Source of the DNA: Bacillus sp. THAF10
GTDB lineage: Bacteria > Bacillota > Bacilli > Bacillales > Bacillaceae_I
DNA length: 64,000 nucleotides
Direction of reading: 5' to 3'
Assembly: GCF_009363695.1 (NCBI RefSeq)
Contig: NZ_CP045403.1
Span: 848,001-912,000, forward strand
Under the pieces are notes generated by a model that did not search any database, was not told the DNA's origin, and was given only the letters and a program-made list of their open reading frames with translations. Both the position numbers and the translations under genes were made by a program. This document shows positions 16,338 to 25,308 of this stretch, one piece after another (position 1 is the first letter of the stretch; each line of letters starts with the position of its first letter).

Positions 16338-18209
16338 ATGTCAATTAACGAAAAAATACATTCACTGGTGACGGAGCTTTTGCAAAAACAAGAGGAAAAT
16401 GGCAGCTGGATTTTCTGCTTTGAAGGCACGATCATGACAGACGCCTATATGATTATATTGATTCGAGTTTTACAGAGGACGGACGAAGAGGAGTTAGTGA
16501 AGCAATTAGTCAAAAGAATTAAATCAAAGCAGCAGCTTGATAATGGCGCTTGGAAGGTGTTTAAAGATGAAGAAGAGGGAAATTTAAACGCAACCATTGA
16601 GGGGTATTTCTCCTTGCTTTATTCTGGTTATGTTAGTCAGAGCGATCCCTTAATGCAAAAGGCAGAGCAATTTATAAAAAGAAAAGGTGGTTTGACGAGT
16701 ACCGATTGGCTGACGCGGGTGATGCTTGCTTTGACTGGACAAATTCAGTGGCCAACCATTATAAAAAGTATTCCAATAGAAATTATGCTATTGCCAAAAT
16801 GGTCTCCAGTAAATCTCTACCAGCTTGTTGGGTATAACCGAGCTCATTGGGTGCCAATTATTATAAGTAGTTCAAAAAACATATCAATTTCTACATCTAG
16901 CACACCAGATATTTCGCATCTTCAAGTTAGGGCACCAAAGCTAGAAATTACTAAAGGCCTTCAATTGATACAACATTACGTGAAGGGCTTTGTGAATAAG
17001 CTTGCTGATACTCCAGAGGTATTACGAGATAGGGCATTTTCAAAAGCAGAAAAATATATAACAAATAGAATAGAAGAAAACGGCACCTTGTATAGTTATT
17101 TTAGTTCCAGCTTTTTTATGGTATTTGCCTTTTTAGCGTTAGGGTATGATCGAACTCATCCTCTTATCCAGCATGCATTTCAAGGTATGAAATCGTATGT
17201 GTATAAGGATGAAAACATGATTCACGTGGAGAACTCTCCTTCAACTGTTTGGGATACTTCCTTATTGACAGCTGCTTTGATGCAGGCTGGTGTTTCAAGC
17301 AACCAAGAGGCCATTCAAAAGGCAGCAAGTTATCTTCTCACACTGCAGCAAACCAAATATGGGGACTGGGCAGTGAAAAATCCTAACGTCGCACCAGGAG
17401 GCTGGGGTTTTTCAGAAAGTAATACCTTTGTGCCAGATATTGATGATACCACAGCTGCTTTAAGGGTGCTTGCAGCATTTGTTGACAAGGATTCTCGATA
17501 TCTTGATGGATGGAATAAAGGAATATCCTGGCTCTTGTCCATGCAAAATGATGATGGTGGTTGGTCCGCCTTCGAAAAAAATACAGACAATTATTTGTTA
17601 TTTATGATTCCCTTTTCGTATGAAGACAGAGTTCTCTTTGATCCATCGACTGCAGATTTAACGGGAAGAGCGCTATATTTTTTAGGGGAGAATACGACCA
17701 TTCCAACTGACGATAAGGCCGTTCGCCGAGCAAAAGAATGGCTCGTCAAAAATCAGGAAGAGGATGGTTCTTGGTATGGGCGTTGGGGAGTTTGTTATAT
17801 TTACGGAACATGGGCAGCAGTGACTGGGTTAACAGCAGTAGGAGAAACTCTTCGTTCTCAGGCTTTGCAACGTGCCGTACAATGGCTCTATAAAATTCAG
17901 AATGAAGACGGCGGCTGGGGAGAATCGTGCAAAAGTGATTTTGTAAAACAATATGTCCCACTCCACGCAAGTACGGCGTCTCAAACCGCATGGGCACTAG
18001 ATGCATTAATCTCCGCATCTGATGTTCCAAGTCCAGAAATGAAAAGAGGAATAAAGGCACTGCTCCGCTTACTAGATAACGAAGATTGGAGAGAAGAATA
18101 TCCAACAGGGGCAGGACTTCCAGGTGGTTTCTATATTCACTACCACAGCTACAACTACATTTGGCCGCTGCAAACGTTAAGCCATTATCGTAATAAGTTT
18201 GGAGAATAG
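16338..18209 (+). CDS. sqhC: Squalene-hopene/sporulenol-type triterpene cyclase
   Basis: 623 residues, the usual size for the family. The protonating DxDD motif is present as D367-I-D369-D370-T-T. Several QW-type repeats follow (DGGWSAF, DGSWYGRWGVCYIYGTW, DGGWGES). Class II cyclases of this kind fold squalene to hopene. The B. subtilis SqhC version makes sporulenol from tetraprenyl-beta-curcumene for the spore membrane, and the resemblance to that branch is my inference. It starts at ATG 16338 with GGGGAGG upstream. No prenyltransferase lies beside it. Confidence 0.92.
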   Translation: MSINEKIHSLVTELLQKQEENGSWIFCFEGTIMTDAYMIILIRVLQRTDEEELVKQLVKRIKSKQQLDNGAWKVFKDEEEGNLNATIEGYFSLLYSGYVSQSDPLMQKAEQFIKRKGGLTSTDWLTRVMLALTGQIQWPTIIKSIPIEIMLLPKWSPVNLYQLVGYNRAHWVPIIISSSKNISISTSSTPDISHLQVRAPKLEITKGLQLIQHYVKGFVNKLADTPEVLRDRAFSKAEKYITNRIEENGTLYSYFSSSFFMVFAFLALGYDRTHPLIQHAFQGMKSYVYKDENMIHVENSPSTVWDTSLLTAALMQAGVSSNQEAIQKAASYLLTLQQTKYGDWAVKNPNVAPGGWGFSESNTFVPDIDDTTAALRVLAAFVDKDSRYLDGWNKGISWLLSMQNDDGGWSAFEKNTDNYLLFMIPFSYEDRVLFDPSTADLTGRALYFLGENTTIPTDDKAVRRAKEWLVKNQEEDGSWYGRWGVCYIYGTWAAVTGLTAVGETLRSQALQRAVQWLYKIQNEDGGWGESCKSDFVKQYVPLHASTASQTAWALDALISASDVPSPEMKRGIKALLRLLDNEDWREEYPTGAGLPGGFYIHYHSYNYIWPLQTLSHYRNKFGE

Positions 18210-18309
18210 TTAAGATAAAACACTAGTTTGCTATAAGATTATGCTAAAATAAAATTATAAAATTCCAACAATTATAGAAGATACTTGGAAACACATCAGG
18301 AGGAAAACA

Positions 18310-18879
18310 TTGAAGAAGAATATTTCGTTTCAGTTTCAAGCGAATTATGAAGATTTTAAAGAGCTTTACAAAAACGCACCATATTTCAAAACAATTTTCA
18401 AACTAGCAATGCTTGGTAACCTCGTCGCCTTGATCACTTTTTGCGGATATAACATCAAGGAGAATTTAAAATATGCAGAGGACGGAACACAGTTTCTTAT
18501 TTTAAATCTTATCACCGTTGTTTGCGGATTCATTATGTATTTTTTGATTCGGTTTTTAGCGCGTTTTCTTTTGAATAAAGGAATCGAAAAAAGAAGCCTT
18601 CACGCCTTTCAAAAGGACGGTTCGCCTTATCAACTTAGTTTTGACCCCCATGCAGTGGCATTTTTTATTGGGAAACACAAGAAAAAAGTACAGATTAATC
18701 AGTCGGTAAATGTCCACGAAACAACGAGAAACTATTTATTTTATGTTCGAAATGGAAAGCTTGAGGATGAAAAGTTTTTCCTTTCAAAAGAAGGAACGTT
18801 AGAGCACGGACAACGTTTGAAACGTGTAATTGATAAGGTTGAGGAAAGTGGACTTCGAGTGTTGAAGATAAAAGGATAA
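18310..18879 (+). CDS. YcxB-like membrane protein
   Basis: 189 residues from TTG with AGGAGGAAAAC upstream. Two membrane helices (about 35-55 and 65-90) are followed by a cytosolic C-terminal domain of about 90 residues (HAVAFFIGKHKKKVQINQSV, YLFYVRNGKLEDEKFFLSKE), the layout of YcxB-like proteins. Function unknown. A small membrane gene follows closely and may be co-transcribed. Confidence 0.65.
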   Translation: MKKNISFQFQANYEDFKELYKNAPYFKTIFKLAMLGNLVALITFCGYNIKENLKYAEDGTQFLILNLITVVCGFIMYFLIRFLARFLLNKGIEKRSLHAFQKDGSPYQLSFDPHAVAFFIGKHKKKVQINQSVNVHETTRNYLFYVRNGKLEDEKFFLSKEGTLEHGQRLKRVIDKVEESGLRVLKIKG

Positions 18880-18907
18880 GTAAGGTGCCATTATGGGGGA
18901 TTCTCGC

Positions 18908-19219
18908 ATGTCAAAGAGAAAAATGGAAATAGCCGGATTAGCAATTGTACTTAGTTTCATCATTATTCTTCATTTAACACCTGGCTTGGCCATTCGTACC
19001 TATGTTTTCTTTGGAGGTAATCCCATCATTGCTTTGACAACAGGTATAGAGGATTATGTGCATAATAATCCTGAAGAAAAAGTAGTTATGGAAAGTAGAA
19101 ATGAAAAACTGTATTCACTGACTGAGCCACCGGTAGAAAGAGCCACACAAGGCGAGTTAAAAAACTACCTCGTTAAGAAATTCGGATTTTTCCACACAGT
19201 AGAGCATTACGGATATTAG
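18908..19219 (+). CDS. Small single-pass membrane protein
   Basis: About 103 residues with one membrane helix (residues 7-28) and a polar outer part. ATG 18908 has GGGGGA seven bases upstream; ATG 18893 with AAGGTG is equally possible. No known domain. It sits 28 bases behind the YcxB-like gene and ends at a strong hairpin. Confidence 0.65.
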   Translation: MSKRKMEIAGLAIVLSFIIILHLTPGLAIRTYVFFGGNPIIALTTGIEDYVHNNPEEKVVMESRNEKLYSLTEPPVERATQGELKNYLVKKFGFFHTVEHYGY

Positions 19220-19222
19220 ATT

Positions 19223-19260
19223 AAGGGAAAAGAACTCATCTTCTTTTCCCTTTTCTTTTC
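19223..19260. terminator. Bidirectional intrinsic terminator
   Basis: Perfect 12-bp stem AAGGGAAAAGAA/TTCTTTTCCCTT, 6-base loop, pyrimidine tail. It overlaps the last codons of the minus-strand gene. Confidence 0.8.
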
Positions 19261-19589
19261 ACCTTTTCTATTTTGAGTTCCTTCACGTTCTCCGTTTTCG
19301 TATCAAAGGTAATGGTCACATTCACCCCAAATTCCTTTTCACCTTCTCTTAGCCATAAGCGGAATCTTTCCGTAGTATTGATTGGTCCTTCTTGCCTTCC
19401 GATGTGAAGATAATCCACGATATCTGCATCAGGATACTTATCTTTCGTTTTCTTCATTGCTAGCTGCCCCCATTTTGCATAGCTTGGGACCTGATTTTCC
19501 GATTCATTATACGTTTCAGCTAGTGCACCCACATTACTTCCTATTAACAGTACCCCGATAATGATGATGAATTGAGTAAAGCGTATCAT
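19236..19589 (-). CDS. DUF3889-type secreted protein
   Basis: 117 residues. The inner ATG at 19589 is chosen because AGGAGG lies seven bases upstream. A signal peptide (residues 1-22, ending ALA) precedes a compact domain: YAKWGQLAMKKTKDKYPDAD, DYLHIGRQEG, then F.LWLREGEKEFGVNVTITF. This is the DUF3889 pattern found in bacilli. Small and exported; function unknown. The basic tail KVKRKGKRR is unusual. Confidence 0.75.
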   Translation of the reverse strand: MIRFTQFIIIIGVLLIGSNVGALAETYNESENQVPSYAKWGQLAMKKTKDKYPDADIVDYLHIGRQEGPINTTERFRLWLREGEKEFGVNVTITFDTKTENVKELKIEKVKRKGKRR

Positions 19590-19684
19590 TTTCAGCCCTC
19601 CTATTGAACTTAGGTTACCCACTTTTCGCTAAATTAGTTTAAAATTGGTGATAGAACTATCAAACCTAAGTGAGGGAACTCTTC

Positions 19685-20935
19685 ATGAGAAAACTACATT
19701 ATAGCTGGATTATTCTAAGTATTACTTTTTTCTCCATTATTGTTGCCGGAATTGTTCGTTCCTCTTCCGGTGTGTTTGTCATTCCTTTTGAAGAGGAGTT
19801 TGGCTGGAGCAGGGCAAATATATCTCTCTCCTTTGGTGTCAGCTTGTTTCTTTACGGAATTTCTGGTCCCTTTATGGGCGCTATTGTTCAAATTATAGGG
19901 CTCAGAAAAATGATGCTGATATCAATGGGAACCTTAATGGTTGGATTAGTCATGACCTACTTTATGCAGGAGACGTGGCAACTTTTAGTGATTTGGGGAG
20001 GACTGATCGGTCTAGGGTCAGCACTATTTCTCACTGTTTTAAGTCCAATCATCGCGAATAGATGGTTTGTGAAAAAAAGAGGGTTGGCAGTTGGAATCTT
20101 GACCGCAAGCACCGCAACTGGTCAGCTCATTTTACTGCCGGTGCTAGCATTTATCAACGATACATACTCTTGGAGAATCGCCATCCTGTTGATTCTTCTG
20201 TTGAGCGTAGGGATGTTTGTGGTAATCGGTCTTTTTATGAAAAATACACCAGAAGAAGTTGGAGTGGTGCCTTATGGAGGTAGTGCCACAGAGGACACAG
20301 CTTTGCCCATGACAGGAAAAAATCCCTTTAAGCTTGCTGTTTTACCGCTCTTGGAAGCTCTTAAAATTAAAGAATTTTGGTTGCTTGCAGGAAGCTTTTT
20401 TATTTGCGGTCTCTCCACAAGCGGATTAATTGGCACCCATTTTATCGCCTATTGTATCGGGTTTGGCTTTGCGGCTGTCACAGCGGCATCACTTCTCTCC
20501 TTAATGGGAATTTTCGACCTCGTAGGAACGACGTTATCAGGATGGTTATCAGATCGAATCGATAATCGCTGGCTGCTTTTTTGGTATTACTTATTGCGTG
20601 GTTTAAGTTTGTTGCTATTGCCCATGGCTTTATCAGAGGGCTCCATTGGGCTACTCTTTATGTTTGCCATTTTTTATGGCCTCGATTGGATAGCGACCGT
20701 TCCTCCAACGATTAATATTTCCCGTCAGGTTTTCGGTTTACAAAAAAGCGTCATTATATACGGGTGGATCTTTGCGGCTCATCAAGCTGGAGCGGCAGTT
20801 GCATCCTTTGGTGGGGGAATTGCTTTTGAGATGGCATCCTCTTACACCGCTGCTTTCTTAGGAGCAGGAGCGATGTGCTTTTTGGCAAGTTTGTTTGTGA
20901 TGGTGATAAAAAAAGACAAGAATGGTCTTGCTTGA
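19685..20935 (+). CDS. MFS transporter, monocarboxylate/oxalate-formate-like
   Basis: About 416 residues with twelve hydrophobic segments. The first half has RSSSGVFVIPFEEEFGWSRA and the loop NRWFVKKRGLAVGI, features of the MCT/OFA-type major facilitator group (B. subtilis YbfB-like). ATG 19685 follows GAGGGA; GTG 19670 overlaps that site. It probably transports a small organic acid; the direction is unknown. The following gene is 26 bases away and on the same strand. Confidence 0.82.
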   Translation: MRKLHYSWIILSITFFSIIVAGIVRSSSGVFVIPFEEEFGWSRANISLSFGVSLFLYGISGPFMGAIVQIIGLRKMMLISMGTLMVGLVMTYFMQETWQLLVIWGGLIGLGSALFLTVLSPIIANRWFVKKRGLAVGILTASTATGQLILLPVLAFINDTYSWRIAILLILLLSVGMFVVIGLFMKNTPEEVGVVPYGGSATEDTALPMTGKNPFKLAVLPLLEALKIKEFWLLAGSFFICGLSTSGLIGTHFIAYCIGFGFAAVTAASLLSLMGIFDLVGTTLSGWLSDRIDNRWLLFWYYLLRGLSLLLLPMALSEGSIGLLFMFAIFYGLDWIATVPPTINISRQVFGLQKSVIIYGWIFAAHQAGAAVASFGGGIAFEMASSYTAAFLGAGAMCFLASLFVMVIKKDKNGLA

Positions 20936-20961
20936 TAAAGCTTGGAGAGAAAGGTGATTTT

Positions 20962-21729
20962 ATGCAACCGCCAAAATATATTCTATCTACATGGAAAAAG
21001 TTTGATGCTTTTCCGATGGAGACCTTAACAAAGATGTGGGTTTGTCAAAACAGCGACCAACCTAAGCAAAGGTCTGTTTCTCAAATGAAAGAAGATAAAG
21101 AAGCTTTTGGAGTTACAGGCAATTGCTTTGACCTTGCCATATGGTTACTGGATGAGTGTAAAAAGGATGGTGTGGAGGCGTATCCTATTGGTCATGACCT
21201 TGGCACGGAGCATGCGCATGTTGGGGTAATGGCACTGGATGAACAGGGAAATCGTTATCTGTGTGACTTAGGAGATCAATGGCTTCAGCCTATCTTAATA
21301 AACGACGCAGAGAGCTTTACCTCTGAAAAACTTAGTGGCTTTTTTCCTGCAGCAGAGATTCAGGTGATGCCCAGACAAAATGAAGTGGAAATTATGTACC
21401 ACCGCCCAAATGGAAAGGTGTCTCGCCAAACCTTCCATACAACTCCTGTAGAGATGTCTACCTTTTTACAAGCTGCTGAAGTATCGCAAAAAACCTTACG
21501 TCCTAAGCCTTTACTAGAGTGCCGGATTCCTTTTGAAAATGAAATCGCTCATTGGGAATTTTATAATTGGAAAAGCTTTCTCAGTACAACGATGGGACTT
21601 AAGCATGACGAACATCTCACTTCGTTAGAAGAATGGGTTGAGCGAATTCACCAAAAAACAGGCTATGATAAAGGATTTTTGCTTCAAGTATTAGAGGGAT
21701 ATGAGAAATTGGGAAACGAAGGAATTTAA
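20962..21729 (+). CDS. Cys-His-Asp triad protein, NAT/transglutaminase-like
   Basis: 255 residues from ATG with AAAGGTG upstream. The order TGNCFDLA (Cys about 53), HAHVGV (His about 84) and YLCDLGDQW (Asp about 100) is that of the papain-like fold used by arylamine N-acetyltransferases and transglutaminase-like enzymes. The remaining sequence is not recognised. The spacing is shorter than in classical NATs. It lies in a run of small enzymes after the MFS gene, so a detoxifying role is possible. Confidence 0.6.
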   Translation: MQPPKYILSTWKKFDAFPMETLTKMWVCQNSDQPKQRSVSQMKEDKEAFGVTGNCFDLAIWLLDECKKDGVEAYPIGHDLGTEHAHVGVMALDEQGNRYLCDLGDQWLQPILINDAESFTSEKLSGFFPAAEIQVMPRQNEVEIMYHRPNGKVSRQTFHTTPVEMSTFLQAAEVSQKTLRPKPLLECRIPFENEIAHWEFYNWKSFLSTTMGLKHDEHLTSLEEWVERIHQKTGYDKGFLLQVLEGYEKLGNEGI

Positions 21730-21768
21730 TTAATGTTGTCGAATTAAAAGGGTAAAGAGGTGAATGAA

Positions 21769-22119
21769 ATGGAGATTAAAGGTATTGGCGGTATTTTTTA
21801 TCGAAGTCGAAATGTTGATGTATTGAAAGAATGGTACAAACGAGTATTAAACCTTGATATGCAGGACTGGGGTGGAGCAGTTATAACACCAAAAGAGGGC
21901 AACATGACGATCTTTTCTCTATTTACCGAAGCAAGTGATTACTTTCCAAACGAACAACAGGTGATGTTGAATTTTCAAGTGGAGTCTATTGAAGACAGTA
22001 TGAATCATCTTAAACAGCTTGATATCCCGCTCATCAAAGAGCTAGAGGTTAGTGAATATGGAAAGTTCATCTGGATTGAGGATCCAGAAGGTAGAAAGAT
22101 TGAGCTGTGGGAAAAATAA
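21769..22119 (+). CDS. VOC/glyoxalase-fold protein
   Basis: 116 residues, one VOC module pair: IGGIFYRSRNVDVLKEWYKR at the start and WIEDPEGRKIELWEK at the end, the latter with the usual Glu metal ligand. ATG 21769 follows AGAGGTG; GTG 21760 overlaps that site. VOC proteins are metal-dependent lyases, dioxygenases or antibiotic-binding proteins; the substrate is unknown. Confidence 0.8.
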   Translation: MEIKGIGGIFYRSRNVDVLKEWYKRVLNLDMQDWGGAVITPKEGNMTIFSLFTEASDYFPNEQQVMLNFQVESIEDSMNHLKQLDIPLIKELEVSEYGKFIWIEDPEGRKIELWEK

Positions 22120-22165
22120 CTCAAATATTTGAGGGCTTCTTTATGCGTAGGTAGGAGTGAAAAGA

Positions 22166-22738
22166 TTGGGTACAAATTTATATTTTGTAAGGCATGCTCA
22201 TTCCGTATACACCCCAGACGAGTTAGCGAGACCTTTATCGGAAATGGGAATGCTTGATACAATCCAAGTAACAGAAGTACTAAAGCGAGAAACGATTGAT
22301 GTGGTTCTATCTAGCCCTTACATGCGCGCCATTCAAACTATTCAAGCAGTAGCAGAACACTTTGGGCTAGAAATAGAGGTAATGGAAGACCTTAGAGAGC
22401 GGACTTTGGCTGGAGGGGCAGTTGCTAATTTTTCTGAGGCTATCACAAAAGTGTGGCAGGAGCCTAATTTTGCTTGGGAGGGTGGGGAATCAAACCACAC
22501 TGCACAGCAAAGAGGGATTTTGGTCATTGAACAAGTTCTTGAAAAATACAAAGGGAAAAATGTTGTCATCGGTTCTCACGGCAACATCATGGCTCTTATT
22601 ATGAACTATTATGACTCAACCTTTGATTTTGCTTTTTGGGAAAAGCTCGATATGCCGGATATATATAAATTGACGTTTGAAGAGAAAAGATTTATTTGTT
22701 CCGAAAGATTATGGAGCCGCCAGGAAAGCTTGATTTAG
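22166..22738 (+). CDS. Histidine phosphatase family protein
   Basis: About 190 residues with the phosphoglycerate-mutase-like RHAHS motif near residue 9. SSPYMRAIQT is near residue 47, and the second catalytic His is in GSHGN. TTG 22166 has AGGAG eight bases upstream, while GTG 22157 overlaps it, so TTG is preferred. It acts through a phospho-histidine on small phosphoesters or proteins; the substrate is unknown. Confidence 0.85.
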   Translation: MGTNLYFVRHAHSVYTPDELARPLSEMGMLDTIQVTEVLKRETIDVVLSSPYMRAIQTIQAVAEHFGLEIEVMEDLRERTLAGGAVANFSEAITKVWQEPNFAWEGGESNHTAQQRGILVIEQVLEKYKGKNVVIGSHGNIMALIMNYYDSTFDFAFWEKLDMPDIYKLTFEEKRFICSERLWSRQESLI

Positions 22739-22837
22739 GCTGAAATTATACAATCTTGAGGGCAGTGTGGGTTAGTTGTGCCGCGCAGCGTACGAATATA
22801 GTCGTTATGTGTCGAATGGCCTTTATATTAGTAAAAG

Positions 22838-22917
22838 GCGCAAATAAAAACCAAATAGCGCAAAAATAAATGATATAGCGCAAAAAAAATCAAATAGTCG
22901 CAAATAAAACGAAATAT
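22838..22917. repeat. Intergenic array, four units of exactly 20 bp (GCGCAAA core)
   Basis: GCGCAAA (TCGCAAA in the last unit) begins at 22838, 22858, 22878 and 22898, a strict 20-bp step, followed by A-rich filler. It occupies the 345-base gap before the TerC gene. Apart from it I see only AT-rich DNA there and no riboswitch. Confidence 0.8.
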
Positions 22918-23084
22918 ACCCATGTAAATTTCAGAAGCCGGTTTGAAAATACCATTGAATCCATAGAATGCCACGAGTGAAGTGCTTCTCATCAGATGTA
23001 TATTTCCAAACTTTTTTCTAACTAAAAGCTTTCGTTTTTGCATATTCTAAGTATCAAGCACGTTAGCTTTTAGGAGGATTTTTC

Positions 23085-23846
23085 ATGGATGTTTCCATTT
23101 TATTAGAATATGCTTGGGTGCTGTTGTTGCTTGTTGCACTTGAGGGGTTACTTGCAGCCGATAATGCTCTCGTGTTGGCAATTATGGTGAAGCACCTCCC
23201 TGAAAAACAGCGGAAAAAAGCGTTGTTTTATGGATTAGCAGGTGCGTTTGTGTTTCGATTTGGATCATTGTTTGCTATTTCATTTTTAGTGGATGTCTGG
23301 CAGGTTCAAGCCATCGGAGCCCTCTATCTCCTATTTATTTCTTTAAACCATATTTTAAGAAAATATGTTTGGAAAAAGAAAAAGGTGAAGAAAAAGGAAA
23401 ACAACAGGGCTGGTTTTTGGGGTACGGTGTTTAAAGTAGAGCTTGCAGATATCGCGTTTGCCGTTGACTCTATCCTCGCAGCTGTTGCTCTTGCTGTAAC
23501 CTTACCTTCCACGCCATTACCAACCATCGGAGGATTGGATGGCGGGAAATTTCTCGTTATATTTGCAGGGGGATTAATTGGACTTATCATTATGCGGTTT
23601 GCGGCGAATTTGTTTGTCAAATTGCTAAAGCAGAGACCAGGTTTGGAAATTGCGGCCTTTTTAATTGTAGGATGGGTCGGAGTGAAGCTCCTTGTCTACA
23701 CAATGGCACACCCTGAACTCGGTATTTTGCCTGAAGGGTTTCCGAAGTCAACAGAGTGGAAGATCACTTTTTATGTGGTGTTGTTATTGATAGCGGCAGG
23801 TGGGTGGTTCTTTTCAAAAGTAAAAGAAGAAGAGGCGTTAAGTTAG
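23085..23846 (+). CDS. TerC-family membrane protein, likely Mn(II) exporter
   Basis: 253 residues with about seven membrane helices and the family signatures EGLLAADNALVLAIM (first half) and ELADIAFAVDSILAA (second half). Their acidic residues form the metal path. Bacillus TerC proteins (MeeF, MeeY) export manganese and metalate secreted enzymes. The ribosome site is AGGAGG. No yybP-ykoY manganese riboswitch is visible upstream. Confidence 0.92.
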   Translation: MDVSILLEYAWVLLLLVALEGLLAADNALVLAIMVKHLPEKQRKKALFYGLAGAFVFRFGSLFAISFLVDVWQVQAIGALYLLFISLNHILRKYVWKKKKVKKKENNRAGFWGTVFKVELADIAFAVDSILAAVALAVTLPSTPLPTIGGLDGGKFLVIFAGGLIGLIIMRFAANLFVKLLKQRPGLEIAAFLIVGWVGVKLLVYTMAHPELGILPEGFPKSTEWKITFYVVLLLIAAGGWFFSKVKEEEALS

Positions 23847-23848
23847 GG

Positions 23849-23876
23849 CGTTAACCTGTTGAGGTTAGCGTCTTTT
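23849..23876 (+). terminator. Intrinsic terminator
   Basis: CGTTAACCT/AGGTTAGCG stem (one G-T pair), 4-base loop, TCTTTT tail. Confidence 0.75.
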
Positions 23877-24008
23877 CTATTGGATGCAAAAGGTTTATGC
23901 CGGCGGTTGTCGAATATTTTTAACTTGTATTGGTCATTGTGAAATTTTAGGGAACCTCAAGCCTCTAGTTGCGTCTATAGGTTTGAAAGGCTTAAAGAGG
24001 TGATGTGT

Positions 24009-24557
24009 GTGGGAGAACGTGAAGAAAATATTTTTACTGCCGTAAACAGGAATGCTCTTATGGAGCAGCTGTTTGAACAATATGCAATTGATGTGAAAAG
24101 GACAGCCTTTCTTTATGTAAAGGATGTCAGTAAAGCAGAGGATATACTACAGGATGTTTTTATTTCATGCTACAACAGCTTTGACACTTTTCGAGGGGAG
24201 TGTACCTATAAAACCTGGCTGATACGGATTACCGTTAACAAGTGTCGAGATCATGCTAGAAGGTGGAGCTTTAGAAATATTTTTAGTAGAAAAGATGTTG
24301 GAGAGCATTTAGTAGACGTGCGTACTCCTGAATTACTGGCGATAGGGAATGAAACTGGGGCAGAGCTTAGAATAGCGGTTTTTGGACTGCCCCTAAAACT
24401 AAGAGAAGTTATTATCTTATATTATTATCAGGAATTAAGTATTTGGGAAATTAGCAAGCTGCTAGACCTCAACGAAAGTACAGTTAAAACAAGGCTGTAC
24501 AGGGCAAGAACAAGCTTGAAGGAAATGCTGAAGGGTGGTGACTACCATTGGGAGTGA
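24009..24557 (+). CDS. ECF sigma factor
   Basis: About 182 residues. Sigma region 2 has KAEDILQDVFISCYNSFDTF and the Trp-containing YKTWLIRI. Region 4 has the HTH LSIWEISKLLDLNESTVKTR. GTG 24009 has AAAGAGG seven bases upstream; GTG 24000 and ATG 24003 overlap that site. Its stop overlaps the start of a membrane protein in the position of an anti-sigma factor. One of three ECF pairs in this window. Confidence 0.92.
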   Translation: MGEREENIFTAVNRNALMEQLFEQYAIDVKRTAFLYVKDVSKAEDILQDVFISCYNSFDTFRGECTYKTWLIRITVNKCRDHARRWSFRNIFSRKDVGEHLVDVRTPELLAIGNETGAELRIAVFGLPLKLREVIILYYYQELSIWEISKLLDLNESTVKTRLYRARTSLKEMLKGGDYHWE

Positions 24558-25276
24558 AGCTGAAAAAAGTATTGGAGGATACGGTGCTAGCGGACATTAC
24601 CGTTACAGATAGGGATAAGTCACGATTTCTTGAAGGGTTAGGAAGGCCGTACAAAAAGAAACGTACCCCAATCAAGCTTTATCTTGCAAGCGTGATAGCG
24701 GCATCCATCTTAACAGTATTGGTTTTCTCTTCCATGAGTGGAGAGAAATCCATAACGGATCCAACTACCTCAGTAGACATACCAGAAATTGATGATTTGG
24801 TAGAGGGCATGGAACTTGAGCATTATCTTTCTGACAATATGGACAGGGGCAATCATGATTTTTATGATGAGCTAGTGGTTGTGGATACGCGCGTTAAAGA
24901 TTTCTCCCGAGGAGATATTGTGTATTACAAAGGGAAGGATGGTATGGAATGGCTGACTAGAATCGTTGGACTTGAGGGAGAAATCTTGGAAGTAATGAGC
25001 GGGCAGGTTTATATTGATAACAAACGACTGGATACCTTCTATGGAAAAGCACACCGTCTCGGGCTGGATAAAGAAGCGTATTTTCCTGCGATGGATAAGT
25101 TAACAATGCAATATAACAGAGAGGGAATGATGGAGCTCTTTGAAACCAATATGCCTGAAATTGAAGTTGGGAAAAACCACTTTTACGGAATGAGTGACGA
25201 TTGGATGCGAGGGACTCATGGGTTAATTTCCAAAGAGCAGATCATCGGAAAAGTGGTAGGAATTAGAAGCAAATAA
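24548..25276 (+). CDS. Membrane protein with degenerate signal-peptidase I-like domain, putative anti-sigma factor
   Basis: 242 residues, overlapping the ECF gene. About 40 cytosolic residues precede one membrane helix (about 43-62). The outer domain resembles S26 signal peptidases: ELVVVDTRVKDFSRGDIV, WLTRIVGLEGEILEV, GQVYIDNKRL and FYGMSDDWMRGTHGLI. The catalytic Ser (SxxP box) and Lys (KRIVGLPGD box) seem to be replaced, by N in SDNMDRG and T in WLTRIVG. It is therefore probably an inactive binding domain in a membrane anti-sigma protein. Start TTG 24548, or GTG 24554 by coupling. Confidence 0.7.
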   Translation: MGVKLKKVLEDTVLADITVTDRDKSRFLEGLGRPYKKKRTPIKLYLASVIAASILTVLVFSSMSGEKSITDPTTSVDIPEIDDLVEGMELEHYLSDNMDRGNHDFYDELVVVDTRVKDFSRGDIVYYKGKDGMEWLTRIVGLEGEILEVMSGQVYIDNKRLDTFYGKAHRLGLDKEAYFPAMDKLTMQYNREGMMELFETNMPEIEVGKNHFYGMSDDWMRGTHGLISKEQIIGKVVGIRSK

Positions 25277-25278
25277 GA

Positions 25279-25308
25279 AAAACGACCAGACAAAGCGCTG
25301 GTCGTTTT
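25279..25308. terminator. Bidirectional intrinsic terminator
   Basis: Perfect 11-bp stem AAAACGACCAG/CTGGTCGTTTT with an 8-base loop between convergent genes. Confidence 0.85.

Noticed and set aside
22828..23043. Minus-strand frame of 71 codons across the GCGCAAA array
   Set aside because: It spans the repeat array, has no ribosome site and reads mostly aromatic low-complexity sequence from AT-rich DNA.
22905..23084. yybP-ykoY manganese riboswitch before the TerC gene
   Set aside because: Expected for this gene class, but the conserved core is not present in either strand.
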